Below, piece by piece: positions 16,397 through 23,173 of a stretch of DNA of 64,000 nucleotides. Origin of the DNA: an uncultured Prevotellaceae bacterium (GTDB taxonomy: Bacteria; Bacteroidota; Bacteroidia; Bacteroidales; Bacteroidaceae); the NCBI GenBank assembly GCA_902775605.1, contig CACYNE010000002.1, positions 1 to 64,000 on the forward strand, in the 5' to 3' direction. Each line of letters begins with the position of its first letter. Position 1 is the stretch's first letter. Both the position numbers and the translations under genes were made by a program. The notes under the pieces were generated by a model. The model was not told where the DNA came from, did no database searches, and was given only the letters and a program-made list of their open reading frames with translations.

Positions 16397-16999
16397 TTAT
16401 TCTTTAGGGATGGGTTTAGCAAGTTTCATGGCATCTTTGGTGCCAAATGTTCTTCTGATGAGAGTTTCAACATATTTCGTAATGAGCATTTCATCATTAA
16501 TCAGCGTGATGATTCTCAGTACTCTTGTTTGGTTAAACCACACGATTTGTACAGAACTGTTCAATGTGCGGCTATGACCGTAAATACTTAGTCTGCCTCG
16601 CTCTTCTTTTAAATTCTCAAAGTTTTTCAGTCCCATTATATTCTGGTTGTACTCATGAGCGAGTTCTATGCCTGTAGCATTTGCCGAATCTGCCACCACA
16701 ACGCTTTCGATATTGTTAATGTCGGCCGACTCCATGTATGATGCCCAATCTACCATCGTATACCAGTCGTAGTGTTGCGCTGCCAACAGGATGTCATATT
16801 GTTGCCATACCATATTTTCATCATTTCCATGCAAATGCTTCATCTCTTGTATGTAGCTTACATCATCAAGCATCGCTTCCATTTCCTTAACCGTTTTTGC
16901 TTTTGTTTTCGCATTGCGTGTGCCGATATAGAATATGCCGACAAAAATGCCTATGACAGGACCGATGATTGCAGCAAGAACTTGACCAAATGTTTCCAT
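16397..16999 (-). CDS. hypothetical protein with one N-terminal membrane segment
   Basis: A 200-residue protein with one hydrophobic segment at about 8-27 (VLAAIIGPVIGIFVGIFYIG), then a soluble domain, probably cytoplasmic, with no recognisable fold. It could be anchored at the inner membrane. The start at 16999 is preceded by AAGAAGATAATA. It lies between an esterase remnant and the flavin-oxidase gene on the same strand. Function unknown. Confidence 0.6.
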   Translation of the reverse strand: METFGQVLAAIIGPVIGIFVGIFYIGTRNAKTKAKTVKEMEAMLDDVSYIQEMKHLHGNDENMVWQQYDILLAAQHYDWYTMVDWASYMESADINNIESVVVADSANATGIELAHEYNQNIMGLKNFENLKEERGRLSIYGHSRTLNSSVQIVWFNQTRVLRIITLINDEMLITKYVETLIRRTFGTKDAMKLAKPIPKE

Positions 17000-17023
17000 T
17001 ATTATCTTCTTTCGCTATCTTTA

Positions 17024-17224
17024 TTATTTCTTAATAAAGCCTTTAGCTTTCAGCCATTGAATCAGCTGGGTGCTCCATGTTTCTGTGGTTGTTTCGCCAG
17101 TTTGAGGCATGAGATCGTACGGGCCTTTGCCATCGCCATACATGTGAAGTTCGGCGTTTGCACCGGCCTTCTTCCACTCCATAAACAGAGCTACGAGACC
17201 TGCTGCACTTTTGAGATGTTCAGC
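17024..17224 (-). pseudogene. C-terminal remnant of an alpha/beta-hydrolase (esterase)
   Basis: Reading the minus strand from 17224 to the stop at 17024-17026 gives about 66 residues including HLKSAAGLVALFMEWKKAG, then AELHMYGDGKGPYDL and STQLIQWLKAKGFIKK. This is the end of a dienelactone-hydrolase or xylan-esterase type protein, with the region usually carrying the catalytic His altered. A TGA codon precedes it, so the N-terminal two thirds, with the nucleophile, are gone. The upstream small ORF overlaps it in another frame, which suggests a deletion joined two genes. Confidence 0.65.
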
Positions 17225-17430
17225 TCAGGTGCGACTTCGATTACATATGTGAGAATGTCGCCCAGAGAACCAACGTGGGCATTGGTAATTACGAGCTGGC
17301 CATCCTGCTCTTTTACCTGAATACGTCGGATGCAGCCGTATTCGGGCTTTGTGGTACGTAGCTTCTGGTATAGCGGATTGTCGCTATACTGTTCGGAGTC
17401 TACGGAGTTTATGAGGTCGCGTAATGTCAT
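17191..17430 (-). CDS. small hypothetical protein, perhaps truncated
   Basis: About 79 residues from the ATG at 17430 (MTLRDLINSVDSEQYSDN). A promoter-like TACCTTTG lies at 17452-17459 on the same strand. No domain recognised. Its 3' end overlaps the esterase remnant in a different frame, so the C-terminus may be an artefact of a deletion. Confidence 0.4.
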   Translation of the reverse strand: MTLRDLINSVDSEQYSDNPLYQKLRTTKPEYGCIRRIQVKEQDGQLVITNAHVGSLGDILTYVIEVAPELNISKVQQVS

Positions 17431-17451
17431 TATTCTTTCTTTTAGGGTATG

Positions 17452-17459
17452 CAAAGGTA
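17452..17459 (-). promoter_or_regulatory. -7 box of a minus-strand promoter
   Basis: TACCTTTG on the minus strand, 21 bases before the ATG at 17430, matches the Bacteroidetes -7 consensus. Confidence 0.55.
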
Positions 17460-17504
17460 AAAATAATATTTCATAAAATAGCTGAATAATCAGCTAAATT
17501 ATGC

Positions 17505-17532
17505 TTTGTTCGCGCAATTATTGCTATCTTTG
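17505..17532 (+). promoter_or_regulatory. promoter of the GlsB-like gene
   Basis: TATCTTTG at 17525-17532 with TTTG at 17505-17508, 25 bases before the ATG at 17558. Confidence 0.55.
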
Positions 17533-17557
17533 CCGCATGATATAATTATTTCATGAT

Positions 17558-17818
17558 ATGTTAGGACATATTGCAGATTTTACGGCTTGGCCGATTATAA
17601 CAGGAATATTGATTGGCTATGTTGCCAACCGCATTATGAGCGGTAAAGGCAAAGGATGTTGTATGAACCTCATTGTAGGTATCATCGGCAGCTATGCAGG
17701 AACATTCATCAGCCATCTGTTGAACATAGAACTATTTGGCAAGGGATACTTGACCAATTTTGTATTCTGTGTGATTGGTGCAGTAACAATATTGTGGATT
17801 TGGAAGAAACTATCTTAG
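17558..17818 (+). CDS. GlsB/YeaQ/YmgE family small membrane protein
   Basis: An 86-residue integral membrane protein with three hydrophobic segments (about 9-27, 36-58 and 66-83) and glycine-rich turns, as in GlsB/YeaQ/YmgE, formerly called transglycosylase-associated proteins and linked to envelope or general stress. It has the typical internal SGKGKGCCMNLIVGIIGSYAG segment. Biochemical role is not established in the family. It has its own promoter; the next gene is 275 bases away. Confidence 0.85.
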   Translation: MLGHIADFTAWPIITGILIGYVANRIMSGKGKGCCMNLIVGIIGSYAGTFISHLLNIELFGKGYLTNFVFCVIGAVTILWIWKKLS

Positions 17819-17922
17819 TATGGGAGATATGCAAGAGATTTTTATTTCGAAAAAGCTATTGATGTTTTGAATAAAGAAGGCTATCACATATGATTAATAT
17901 AGATGGACAATGAAACTATAAA

Positions 17923-18033
17923 ATGACTACAAACGACCGAATAAATCTTTCACAAACGACCGAACAAACCTATCACAAACAACCGAATAAAATTGCCATA
18001 AACAACCGAAAAGTTCTAAAAAAATTTGCATAA
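17923..18033 (+). CDS. possible 36-residue ORF across the 23-bp repeats
   Basis: ATG at 17923 to TAA at 18031-18033 (MTTNDRINLSQTTEQ...). The ORF runs through four 23-bp repeats; since 23 is not a multiple of three, each unit is read in a different frame, so protein-level selection for the repeat is unlikely. No clear ribosome binding site. Listed only because it spans the array. Confidence 0.15.
   Translation: MTTNDRINLSQTTEQTYHKQPNKIAINNRKVLKKFA
17929..18020 (+). repeat. 23-bp x4 tandem direct repeat
   Basis: Units start at 17929, 17952, 17975 and 17998, exactly 23 bases apart. Core ACAAACGACCGAATAAA; copies 3 and 4 have AACAACCGA. The array ends just before the promoter of the DUF4143 ATPase gene. 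Confidence 0.9.
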
Positions 18034-18056
18034 TTCAATATAAATCAGTAACTTTG
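18025..18056 (+). promoter_or_regulatory. promoter of the DUF4143 ATPase gene
   Basis: TTTG at 18025-18028 and TAACTTTG at 18049-18056, 24 bases apart, 37 bases before the ATG. Confidence 0.65.
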
Positions 18057-18093
18057 CAGCCAAAAGGCTGCGAAACAACTATATTCAAATGTT

Positions 18094-19371
18094 ATGGATA
18101 TCAAATACAAACTTAGAATAGCCGACAGGCTGCTGGCTCGCAAACTCGCTGGCAAGGGCGCTGTATTAATAGAAGGCCCCAAATGGTGTGGTAAAACAAC
18201 AACTGCCCGTCAGTTGGCTAAAAGTCTTCTAGACCTTGGTGACACGGAGGTACTGAAGCAGAGTAAACAGATGATGGAAATCAGTTCGAAGACACTGCTG
18301 CAAGGAGAAACGCCCAGACTGATTGACGAGTGGCAAACGATACCTGAACTATGGGATACTATCCGCAACGAAGTGGATAAGCGAAGTGCTTTCTCTCAGT
18401 TCATTCTGACAGGCTCAACAGTAAAGCCACAGGCGGAAGAGACTGTTCATAGCGGTACTGGCCGTATTGGCAGAATCAAAATGCGCCCAATGAGTCTTTT
18501 TGAATCAGGCGAATCTACTGGTAGTGTCAGCCTGCGTAGCCTTTTTGAAGGTGAGACCTTTGAGCCACTTCCAAATAGCCTGGAATTACAGGATATAGCT
18601 TATCTGACCTGCCGTGGTGGGTGGCCTCAGGCTACACTGCTTGAAGGTGAGATTGCTCTGGACCAGGCTTTTGGATATGTTGACGATGTATGCGAACGAG
18701 ACATACAACGCGTAGATGGTGTAAAGCGCAATGCTGAACGAGCTCGATTGCTGTTGCGTTCATATGCTCGTAACGTCTCTCAGCAAGTATCTTATGCTAC
18801 CATTAAGGCAGATATGCTGTCGAATGATGCCAATACTCTTGACGAGGATACTGTTGCTGATTACATCAAGGCATTGAAGAAGCTTTTTGTTCTTGAGGAT
18901 TTGGAGGCATGGAATCCTAATATCCGTAGTAAGTCAGCAATTCGTACCAGTGACACTCGCCATTTTGTAGATGCCAGTATCGGAACAGCTGCATTAGGTT
19001 TAGGTCCCCAAGACCTGATTAACGACCTTGATTCTTTCGGTCTCATATTCGAAGATATGGCTGTGCGTGACTTGCGTGTGTTTGCAGAAGCCCTCGACGG
19101 AAAGCTCTATCACTATCGAGATAGCTCTGGACTGGAGTGCGATATTGTGTTGCATCGCAGAAACGGCACATATGCTCTGATAGAGATTAAACTCGGTGGC
19201 GAGAATCTGATAAACGAAGGGGCTGAATCTTTGAAGAGCCTTGCAGAAACCATTGATACTACAAAAATGAAGAATCCTTCATTCATGATGGTTCTCACAG
19301 CTGTAGGACCATATGCCTACAGGAGACCGGATGGCGTATTTGTGGTACCCATTGGTTGCTTGAAAGATTAA
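18094..19371 (+). CDS. AAA ATPase with DUF4143 domain
   Basis: A 425-residue protein. N-terminal AAA domain with P-loop GPKWCGKTT at about 28-36 and a Walker B-type LIDEWQ at about 89; C-terminal DUF4143 region (from about 200) ending in a PD-(D/E)XK-like LECDIVLHR...YALIEIKLGG at about 350-375. This is a large family with many paralogues per Bacteroidetes genome and uncertain function; it has been suspected of defence or mobile-element roles, but that is not established. A 23-bp tandem repeat precedes its promoter and a terminator follows the stop. Confidence 0.9.
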   Translation: MDIKYKLRIADRLLARKLAGKGAVLIEGPKWCGKTTTARQLAKSLLDLGDTEVLKQSKQMMEISSKTLLQGETPRLIDEWQTIPELWDTIRNEVDKRSAFSQFILTGSTVKPQAEETVHSGTGRIGRIKMRPMSLFESGESTGSVSLRSLFEGETFEPLPNSLELQDIAYLTCRGGWPQATLLEGEIALDQAFGYVDDVCERDIQRVDGVKRNAERARLLLRSYARNVSQQVSYATIKADMLSNDANTLDEDTVADYIKALKKLFVLEDLEAWNPNIRSKSAIRTSDTRHFVDASIGTAALGLGPQDLINDLDSFGLIFEDMAVRDLRVFAEALDGKLYHYRDSSGLECDIVLHRRNGTYALIEIKLGGENLINEGAESLKSLAETIDTTKMKNPSFMMVLTAVGPYAYRRPDGVFVVPIGCLKD

Positions 19372-19380
19372 CATGATAAA

Positions 19381-19408
19381 CGGCTCCTCAAAAGGGAGCC
19401 GCTTTTGT
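19381..19408 (+). terminator. rho-independent terminator
   Basis: CGGCTCC at 19381-19387 pairs with GGAGCCG at 19395-19401, followed by CTTTTG, ten bases after the ATPase stop. Confidence 0.8.
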
Positions 19409-19419
19409 ATGCGCTCAGA

Positions 19420-19757
19420 TTATCTTCTGAACACATAGCCATCTGTGAAGTAATAATCATCGAGCTTGGCAAATTCCATGATATTGTCAAATGTATCTTC
19501 ATCCATGCAACTCTCAGAATACCACTTTTCAGGGAAATTCTCATAATCCTGAAACATCAGCTCCGGATCACTCTCATCAGCGTGAAGCTTGTGGCATACC
19601 TCAATGAATGTATCATAATTGCCGCATGCAACTAAATCTACCCACATACCATAGAGGCTTCCTTCATTGTACTTGTGATATGTAAATAGACCATGAGCAG
19701 CTGCTGGTCTGTCAATTCGGCCCAACTTTCGGGGAGTATGATATTGAACTTTTTCAT
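19420..19757 (-). pseudogene. hybrid remnant: small-protein start joined to an ArdA-like antirestriction end
   Basis: From the ATG at 19757 the frame reads MKKFNIILPESWAELTDQQL, a start typical of small proteins in Bacteroidetes mobile elements, and stops at 19638 after 39 residues. In another frame from about 19700 to the stop at 19420 the sequence reads TYHKYNEGSLYGMWVDL, then LHADESDPELMFQDYENFPE and YSESCMDED, which matches the N-terminal domain of ArdA antirestriction proteins. The two pieces seem fused by recombination, so neither gene is complete. A promoter box is intact upstream. A frameshifted product is possible but unlikely. Confidence 0.6.
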
Positions 19758-19761
19758 ACCG

Positions 19762-19769
19762 CAAAGGTA
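19762..19769 (-). promoter_or_regulatory. -7 box of the remnant gene
   Basis: TACCTTTG on the minus strand only four bases before the ATG at 19757, implying a leaderless or nearly leaderless transcript. Confidence 0.5.
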
Positions 19770-19797
19770 CGAAAGCGCAGTTTAATTGGAAAAGACA

Positions 19798-19830
19798 AAA
19801 AGAGAATCCCATATCACTATGAGATTCCCT
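19798..19830 (-). terminator. terminator after mgsA
   Basis: On the minus strand GAATCTCATA pairs with TATGGGATTC (G-T tolerant) and is followed by CTCTTTTTG, 16 bases after the mgsA stop. Confidence 0.65.
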
Positions 19831-19845
19831 GTGGTTTCAGACTTC

Positions 19846-20319
19846 CTATAGCTTTCTGTTGGCATATTGCTGTATGCACTCAGGTACGATGCGGGTATAT
19901 GTCTCGTCGCCCAGTAGTGTTGACGTCAGCAACATATCCGCAGTAGTACGATTAGTAGCAAATGCAATATTGTAAAGCGATGCCAGTCGACTAAGGGCTG
20001 ATACATCGTTCTGATGTCCCTGTACAGCGAGGTTATCGCAGAAGAATATCAGCATGTCAATCTTACCCTCAGCCAGCATAGCACCAATCTGCTGGTCGCC
20101 TCCTAATGGGCCGCTCAGCAGTCGTGTCACCTTACCCTCGAACGGGTGTTCTGTACATTCTTCTGTACCGAATTTAAGTTCGCTAATCAGTTTACCTGTA
20201 GTGCCTGTAGCGTAAAGATGATGCTTTGAAAGTAGGTCGGCATTGAAGCGGACCCAATCCAGCAGTTCATTCTTACGTGAATCGTGTGCAACGAGTGCAA
20301 TGTTAAGTGTTTCTTTCAT
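19846..20319 (-). CDS. mgsA: methylglyoxal synthase
   Basis: A 157-residue enzyme converting dihydroxyacetone phosphate to methylglyoxal and phosphate, a bypass of lower glycolysis under sugar phosphate overload. Conserved features: ALVAHDSRK near the start, ATGTTGKL, SGPLGGDQQIGA with the catalytic Asp at about 69, and FFCDNLAVQGHQND holding the conserved Asp, His and Asp. ATG at 20319 follows AAGGAGTT; an upstream in-frame ATG (20346) is not needed. Own promoter TACTTTTG at 20390-20397 (minus) and own terminator. Confidence 0.93.
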   Translation of the reverse strand: MKETLNIALVAHDSRKNELLDWVRFNADLLSKHHLYATGTTGKLISELKFGTEECTEHPFEGKVTRLLSGPLGGDQQIGAMLAEGKIDMLIFFCDNLAVQGHQNDVSALSRLASLYNIAFATNRTTADMLLTSTLLGDETYTRIVPECIQQYANRKL

Positions 20320-20389
20320 AATAACTCCTTTCTTAAAATTAAACAATCTTCTTACCTTATCTAATACCTTTTCGGTATGTTATCCTCTG

Positions 20390-20397
20390 CAAAAGTA
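20390..20397 (-). promoter_or_regulatory. -7 box of the mgsA promoter
   Basis: TACTTTTG on the minus strand, 71 bases before the mgsA ATG. The leader between them contains a short ACCGAAAAGGT dyad. Confidence 0.5.
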
Positions 20398-20404
20398 GGT
20401 ATTT

Positions 20405-20444
20405 CTGCTTAGTATGATAACGAAATGACAATCTTTCTAAGCAG
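20405..20444. repeat. 8-bp inverted repeat upstream of mgsA
   Basis: CTGCTTAG and CTAAGCAG are spaced by about 24 bases, just upstream of the mgsA promoter. It may be an operator; evidence is only the symmetry. Confidence 0.35.
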
Positions 20445-20490
20445 GAAACAGGAATTTCTTGGTTTAAATCAAAGGTTTGATATAAAGCAA

Positions 20491-20522
20491 GGGAGCGGCA
20501 TCACTGGAATGATGCTGCTCCC
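20491..20522 (-). terminator. hairpin terminator after the hsp20 remnant
   Basis: GGGAGCGGCATCA at 20491-20503 pairs with TGATGCTGCTCCC at 20510-20522 (one G-T pair). It was probably the terminator of hsp20 on the minus strand. Confidence 0.7.
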
Positions 20523-20547
20523 TACAATATAACCAAGGTTAGACTAA

Positions 20548-20727
20548 TTACGAGACTTCGATGGCTTTAGTGACCTTCTGCTTCGGCTCAGCCTTTGGCA
20601 TGGTGATGGTCAAGATGCCATCCTCCACCTTGGCAGAGATCTGGTCTTTCACAACATCATCAGGCAGCGTGTAGTTCTGCTCGTAGTTTGAGTAGCTGAA
20701 CTCGCGGCGCAGATAGTGATGATTAAA
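20548..20727 (-). pseudogene. C-terminal remnant of a small heat-shock protein (Hsp20)
   Basis: On the minus strand about 57 residues, HHYLRREFSYSNYEQNYTL, then AKVEDGILTITMPKAEP and a VTKAIEVS end, match the second half of the alpha-crystallin domain of Bacteroidetes Hsp20 with its GxLTI motif. No N-terminal half precedes it: upstream the frame has no start with Hsp20 sequence. The normal protein is about 140 residues. The terminator is preserved, so a deletion removed the 5' half and joined it to unrelated DNA. Confidence 0.75.
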
Positions 20728-20830
20728 CCTAGATAAACATTGCTGCCAATTATTTAAACTCAGTTAAACAATGGATGTCAGCAGAGAGTACAAGTAGCTG
20801 CCAAAGGATATCTTAATAAATACTTTAGAA

Positions 20831-21034
20831 TTATGCTGCAAATATACTAAAAATGAGCGATATACCAAAAAGTTCCAATTCGATTGCCATCCTGTGCTTG
20901 TTGTAGCTCAGGTCCCAGATGCACTCTCCTACTACGGCGTTCTTGCGTCCCGTTGGTAGCAAGCGAGCAGAGCTCGAGCGTACCACCGTACGGATTTCAT
21001 CCTGCATGCGCCATATGGAATCGAAGTCAATCAT
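20831..21034 (-). pseudogene. N-terminal fragment of an unrecognised gene
   Basis: A 67-codon frame beginning MIDFDSIWRMQDEIRTVV and continuing RLLPTGRKNAVVGE. It starts seven bases after the stop of the yjbQ remnant, as in an operon. The end (LFGISLIFSIFAA) runs into a promoter-like AT-rich region and is probably not original sequence, so the gene is cut. The first 29 bases are duplicated at 15282-15310 after the sugar acetyltransferase. I do not recognise the family. Confidence 0.45.
21006..21034 (-). repeat. 29-bp direct repeat, copy 2
   Basis: Identical to 15282-15310, same orientation, 5.7 kb away. Encodes MIDFDSIWR on the minus strand. Confidence 0.9.
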
Positions 21035-21040
21035 AGAATG

Positions 21041-21163
21041 TTATTCGCCCATAATTGTTACCACCAGATCCCTTGCACCGCCATAATTGCGATATTCGCA
21101 GAAATAGATGCCCTGCCAGGTGCCCATATTCAAACGTCCATTCGTGATGGGGATGGTGAGACT
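21041..21163 (-). pseudogene. C-terminal remnant of yjbQ
   Basis: On the minus strand the frame ending at the TAA at 21041-21043 reads SLTIPITNGRLNMGTWQGIY, then FCEYRN and VVTIMGE. This is the conserved C-terminus of the YjbQ (UPF0047) family, with the GTWQGI motif intact. A TAG codon at 21167 separates it from the upstream fragment, so the first two thirds are missing. The usual length is about 130-140 residues. Confidence 0.75.
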
Positions 21164-21166
21164 AAC

Positions 21167-21480
21167 CTAACCAAACGGATGGCTGCATTTGCATCTAGGG
21201 CAGCCAAACGCACGCTTCAGTTCGTCATACTCCAGTTGTTCGTGACCGGCATAGAGCATATAGAACAGACGTTGCTCGTCCGATTTGCATTTACCCATAA
21301 TGAGTTGGTGGTTGCTCCATCCTGTAGCCAGAAGCACAGATGGTATTTGCGCCAATCCGTTTGGCACAAATTCATTTTCGGGTAATTGTGCCAATTCGTT
21401 TGGCACAATTTCAGAAACCTTGTTTTGGGATGAGTCCTCCAGATAATGCTGCATGCCGTAATGCTCTATCAGGGAGTTGA
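21167..21480 (-). pseudogene. fragment resembling a DUF1016 (YhcG) N-terminal domain
   Basis: The frame includes LATGWSNHQLIMGKCKSDEQ then RLFYMLYAGHEQLEYDELKR, which aligns by eye with the WSH...LM...FYE...QLSR segment of the intact YhcG at 2980-4134 and with other DUF1016 proteins. A duplicated VPNELAQLPENEF / VPNGLAQIP unit precedes it. The frame is open further upstream of the first ATG (21454) and ends at a TAG in front of the yjbQ remnant. It is too short to be functional. Confidence 0.45.
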
Positions 21481-21530
21481 ACGATGCTGTGGAAGCAGAT
21501 TTACTACATTAGTATAATACCCAGGTATAA

Positions 21531-21720
21531 ATCTGTAGATAACGAATGATTAACTCCTCTTGTTGTCCAGTTGTTGTTCGGTTCTTCTTCAGTTGTTGTC
21601 CAGTGTTTTACTGAACAACAACTGAAGAAGAACCGAACATAAACTGCACAAGAATATGAGGTATTATGGCATGGGGTATGAGGTGTCCCGCAGATAATCT
21701 GTAGGCAACGAAGGGTCAAC
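21531..21720. repeat. repeat element: 24-bp direct repeats around a perfect 24-bp inverted repeat
   Basis: Imperfect direct repeats at 21531-21554 and 21697-21720 (ATCTGTAG...ACGAA...AAC) flank a perfect inverted repeat with arms 21576-21599 and 21615-21638 and a 15-base loop. The arms contain GTTGTTGTCCAG-like units. The whole 21.48-21.84 kb gap holds no convincing gene; it is this element plus the serS terminator. Confidence 0.75.
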
Positions 21721-21784
21721 TTATTCAGTACACTACAGATACGATAATTCTGAGAAAGTTCCAAATTATTGAGCAACTGATAAA

Positions 21785-21814
21785 AGAAAAGCCGTTTCAC
21801 AATGGTGAAACGGC
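21785..21814 (-). terminator. terminator of the ribE-serS operon
   Basis: GCCGTTTCAC at 21791-21800 pairs with GTGAAACGGC at 21805-21814; on the minus strand it is followed by TTTTCTTTT. Confidence 0.85.
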
Positions 21815-21838
21815 CTTCTCTTATGATGATGTTGTCGA

Positions 21839-23158
21839 TTAGTCTATCATCTCAAAGCCAGTGTAGGGCACGAGAGCGGCAGGAATCTTGATGCCGTTCT
21901 CTGTCTGGTTGTTCTCCAGCAGAGCAGCCACGATGCGGGGCAGGGCAAGGGCCGAGCCGTTGAGGGTGTGGCAGAGCTCGGTCTTCTTGGTCTCGCTGTT
22001 GCGATAACGGCACTTCAGACGGTTGGCCTGATAGGTGTCGAAGTTTGACACAGAAGAAACCTCGAGCCAGCGACCCTGAGCCTCTGAATAGACCTCGAAG
22101 TCGTAGCAGATAGAGCTGGTGAACGACTGGTCGCCACCGCAGAGCAGCAGGATGCGGTAGGGGAGCTCCAGCTTCTTGAGCAGACCCTCTACGTGGGCCA
22201 GCATCTCCTTGTGGCTCTCCTTTGAGTGCTCGGGTTTGTCGATGCGTACAATCTCAATCTTTGAGAACTCGTGCAGACGGTTCAGGCCGCGCACGTCCTT
22301 GCCGTAAGAGCCAGCCTCGCGGCGGAAGCACTCGGTATAGGCGCAGTTCTTGATGGGCAGGTCCTTCTCGTCGAGGATGACATCGCGATAGATGTTGGTC
22401 ACGGGCACCTCGGCAGTGGGGATGAGGTAGAAGTCGTCCACCTCGCAGTGATACATCTGACCCTCCTTATCAGGCAGCTGACCAGTGCCGTAGCCAGAGG
22501 CAGCGTTGACAACAGTGGGAGGCATGATCTCGGTGTAGCCACTCTTGCGAGCCTCATCGAGGAAGAAGTTGATGAGGGCGCGCTGCAGACGGGCTCCCTT
22601 GCCGATATAGACGGGGAAGCCGGCACCAGTGATCTTCACACCCAGGTCGAAGTCGATGAGGTTGTATTTCTTGGCGAGCTCCCAGTGGGGCAGGGGATTG
22701 GCAAGACCCAGTGAGGGGTTGACGTTCCAGTTGCCTACGGTATCGTCGGCGGTGCACTCCTTCAGGTTTGACTTCACAACGTGGTTGTCCTCGGCAGTCT
22801 TGCCTTCGGGCACTTCGTCATAGGGGATATTGGGAATCTGGCAGAGCAGGCGGGTCATCTCGTCTTGTGCCTGGTTCATGGTGTCTTCCAACTGCTTGTT
22901 GGTCTCCTTCATCTGTGACACCTGAGCCTTGATGGCATCGGCCTCGGCCTTTTTGCCTTCCTTCATCAGACCACCAATCTGGGCAGCCATTTTCTTGGCC
23001 TCGCTCAGGTTCTTGTCTAACTCCTGTTGAGCCTCACGACGCTTCTTGTCAACGGCAAGAACCTCGTCGATAGCTTCTTTCGCGCCCTTGAACTGCTTCT
23101 TTTCCAAGCCGCGAATGACGCGTTCTGTTTCCTCGGTAATGAGTTTCAGTGTAAGCAT
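21839..23158 (-). CDS. serS: seryl-tRNA synthetase
   Basis: A 439-residue class II aminoacyl-tRNA synthetase that charges tRNA-Ser, including the tRNA-Ser(GCT) encoded at 50588. The N-terminal coiled-coil arm (about 30-110) that grips the long tRNA variable arm is clear. Motif 2 FRREAGSYGKDVRGLNR and motif 3 NGSALALPRIVAALLENNQ are intact. Slightly longer than the roughly 425-residue norm. It follows ribE by 15 bases on the minus strand, so they form one operon with the long leader. Confidence 0.97.
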   Translation of the reverse strand: MLTLKLITEETERVIRGLEKKQFKGAKEAIDEVLAVDKKRREAQQELDKNLSEAKKMAAQIGGLMKEGKKAEADAIKAQVSQMKETNKQLEDTMNQAQDEMTRLLCQIPNIPYDEVPEGKTAEDNHVVKSNLKECTADDTVGNWNVNPSLGLANPLPHWELAKKYNLIDFDLGVKITGAGFPVYIGKGARLQRALINFFLDEARKSGYTEIMPPTVVNAASGYGTGQLPDKEGQMYHCEVDDFYLIPTAEVPVTNIYRDVILDEKDLPIKNCAYTECFRREAGSYGKDVRGLNRLHEFSKIEIVRIDKPEHSKESHKEMLAHVEGLLKKLELPYRILLLCGGDQSFTSSICYDFEVYSEAQGRWLEVSSVSNFDTYQANRLKCRYRNSETKKTELCHTLNGSALALPRIVAALLENNQTENGIKIPAALVPYTGFEMID

Positions 23159-23173
23159 AATCTTATTCTTGTT

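Noticed and set aside
17929-18020. CRISPR array candidate at the 23-bp repeats
   Set aside because: Repeats are directly adjacent without spacers and no cas genes are present. The 22-bp repeats at 48207 are rejected for the same reason.
21504-21800. 98-codon minus-strand frame over the composite repeat
   Set aside because: It reads through a perfect inverted repeat and the serS terminator; composition is repeat-derived.
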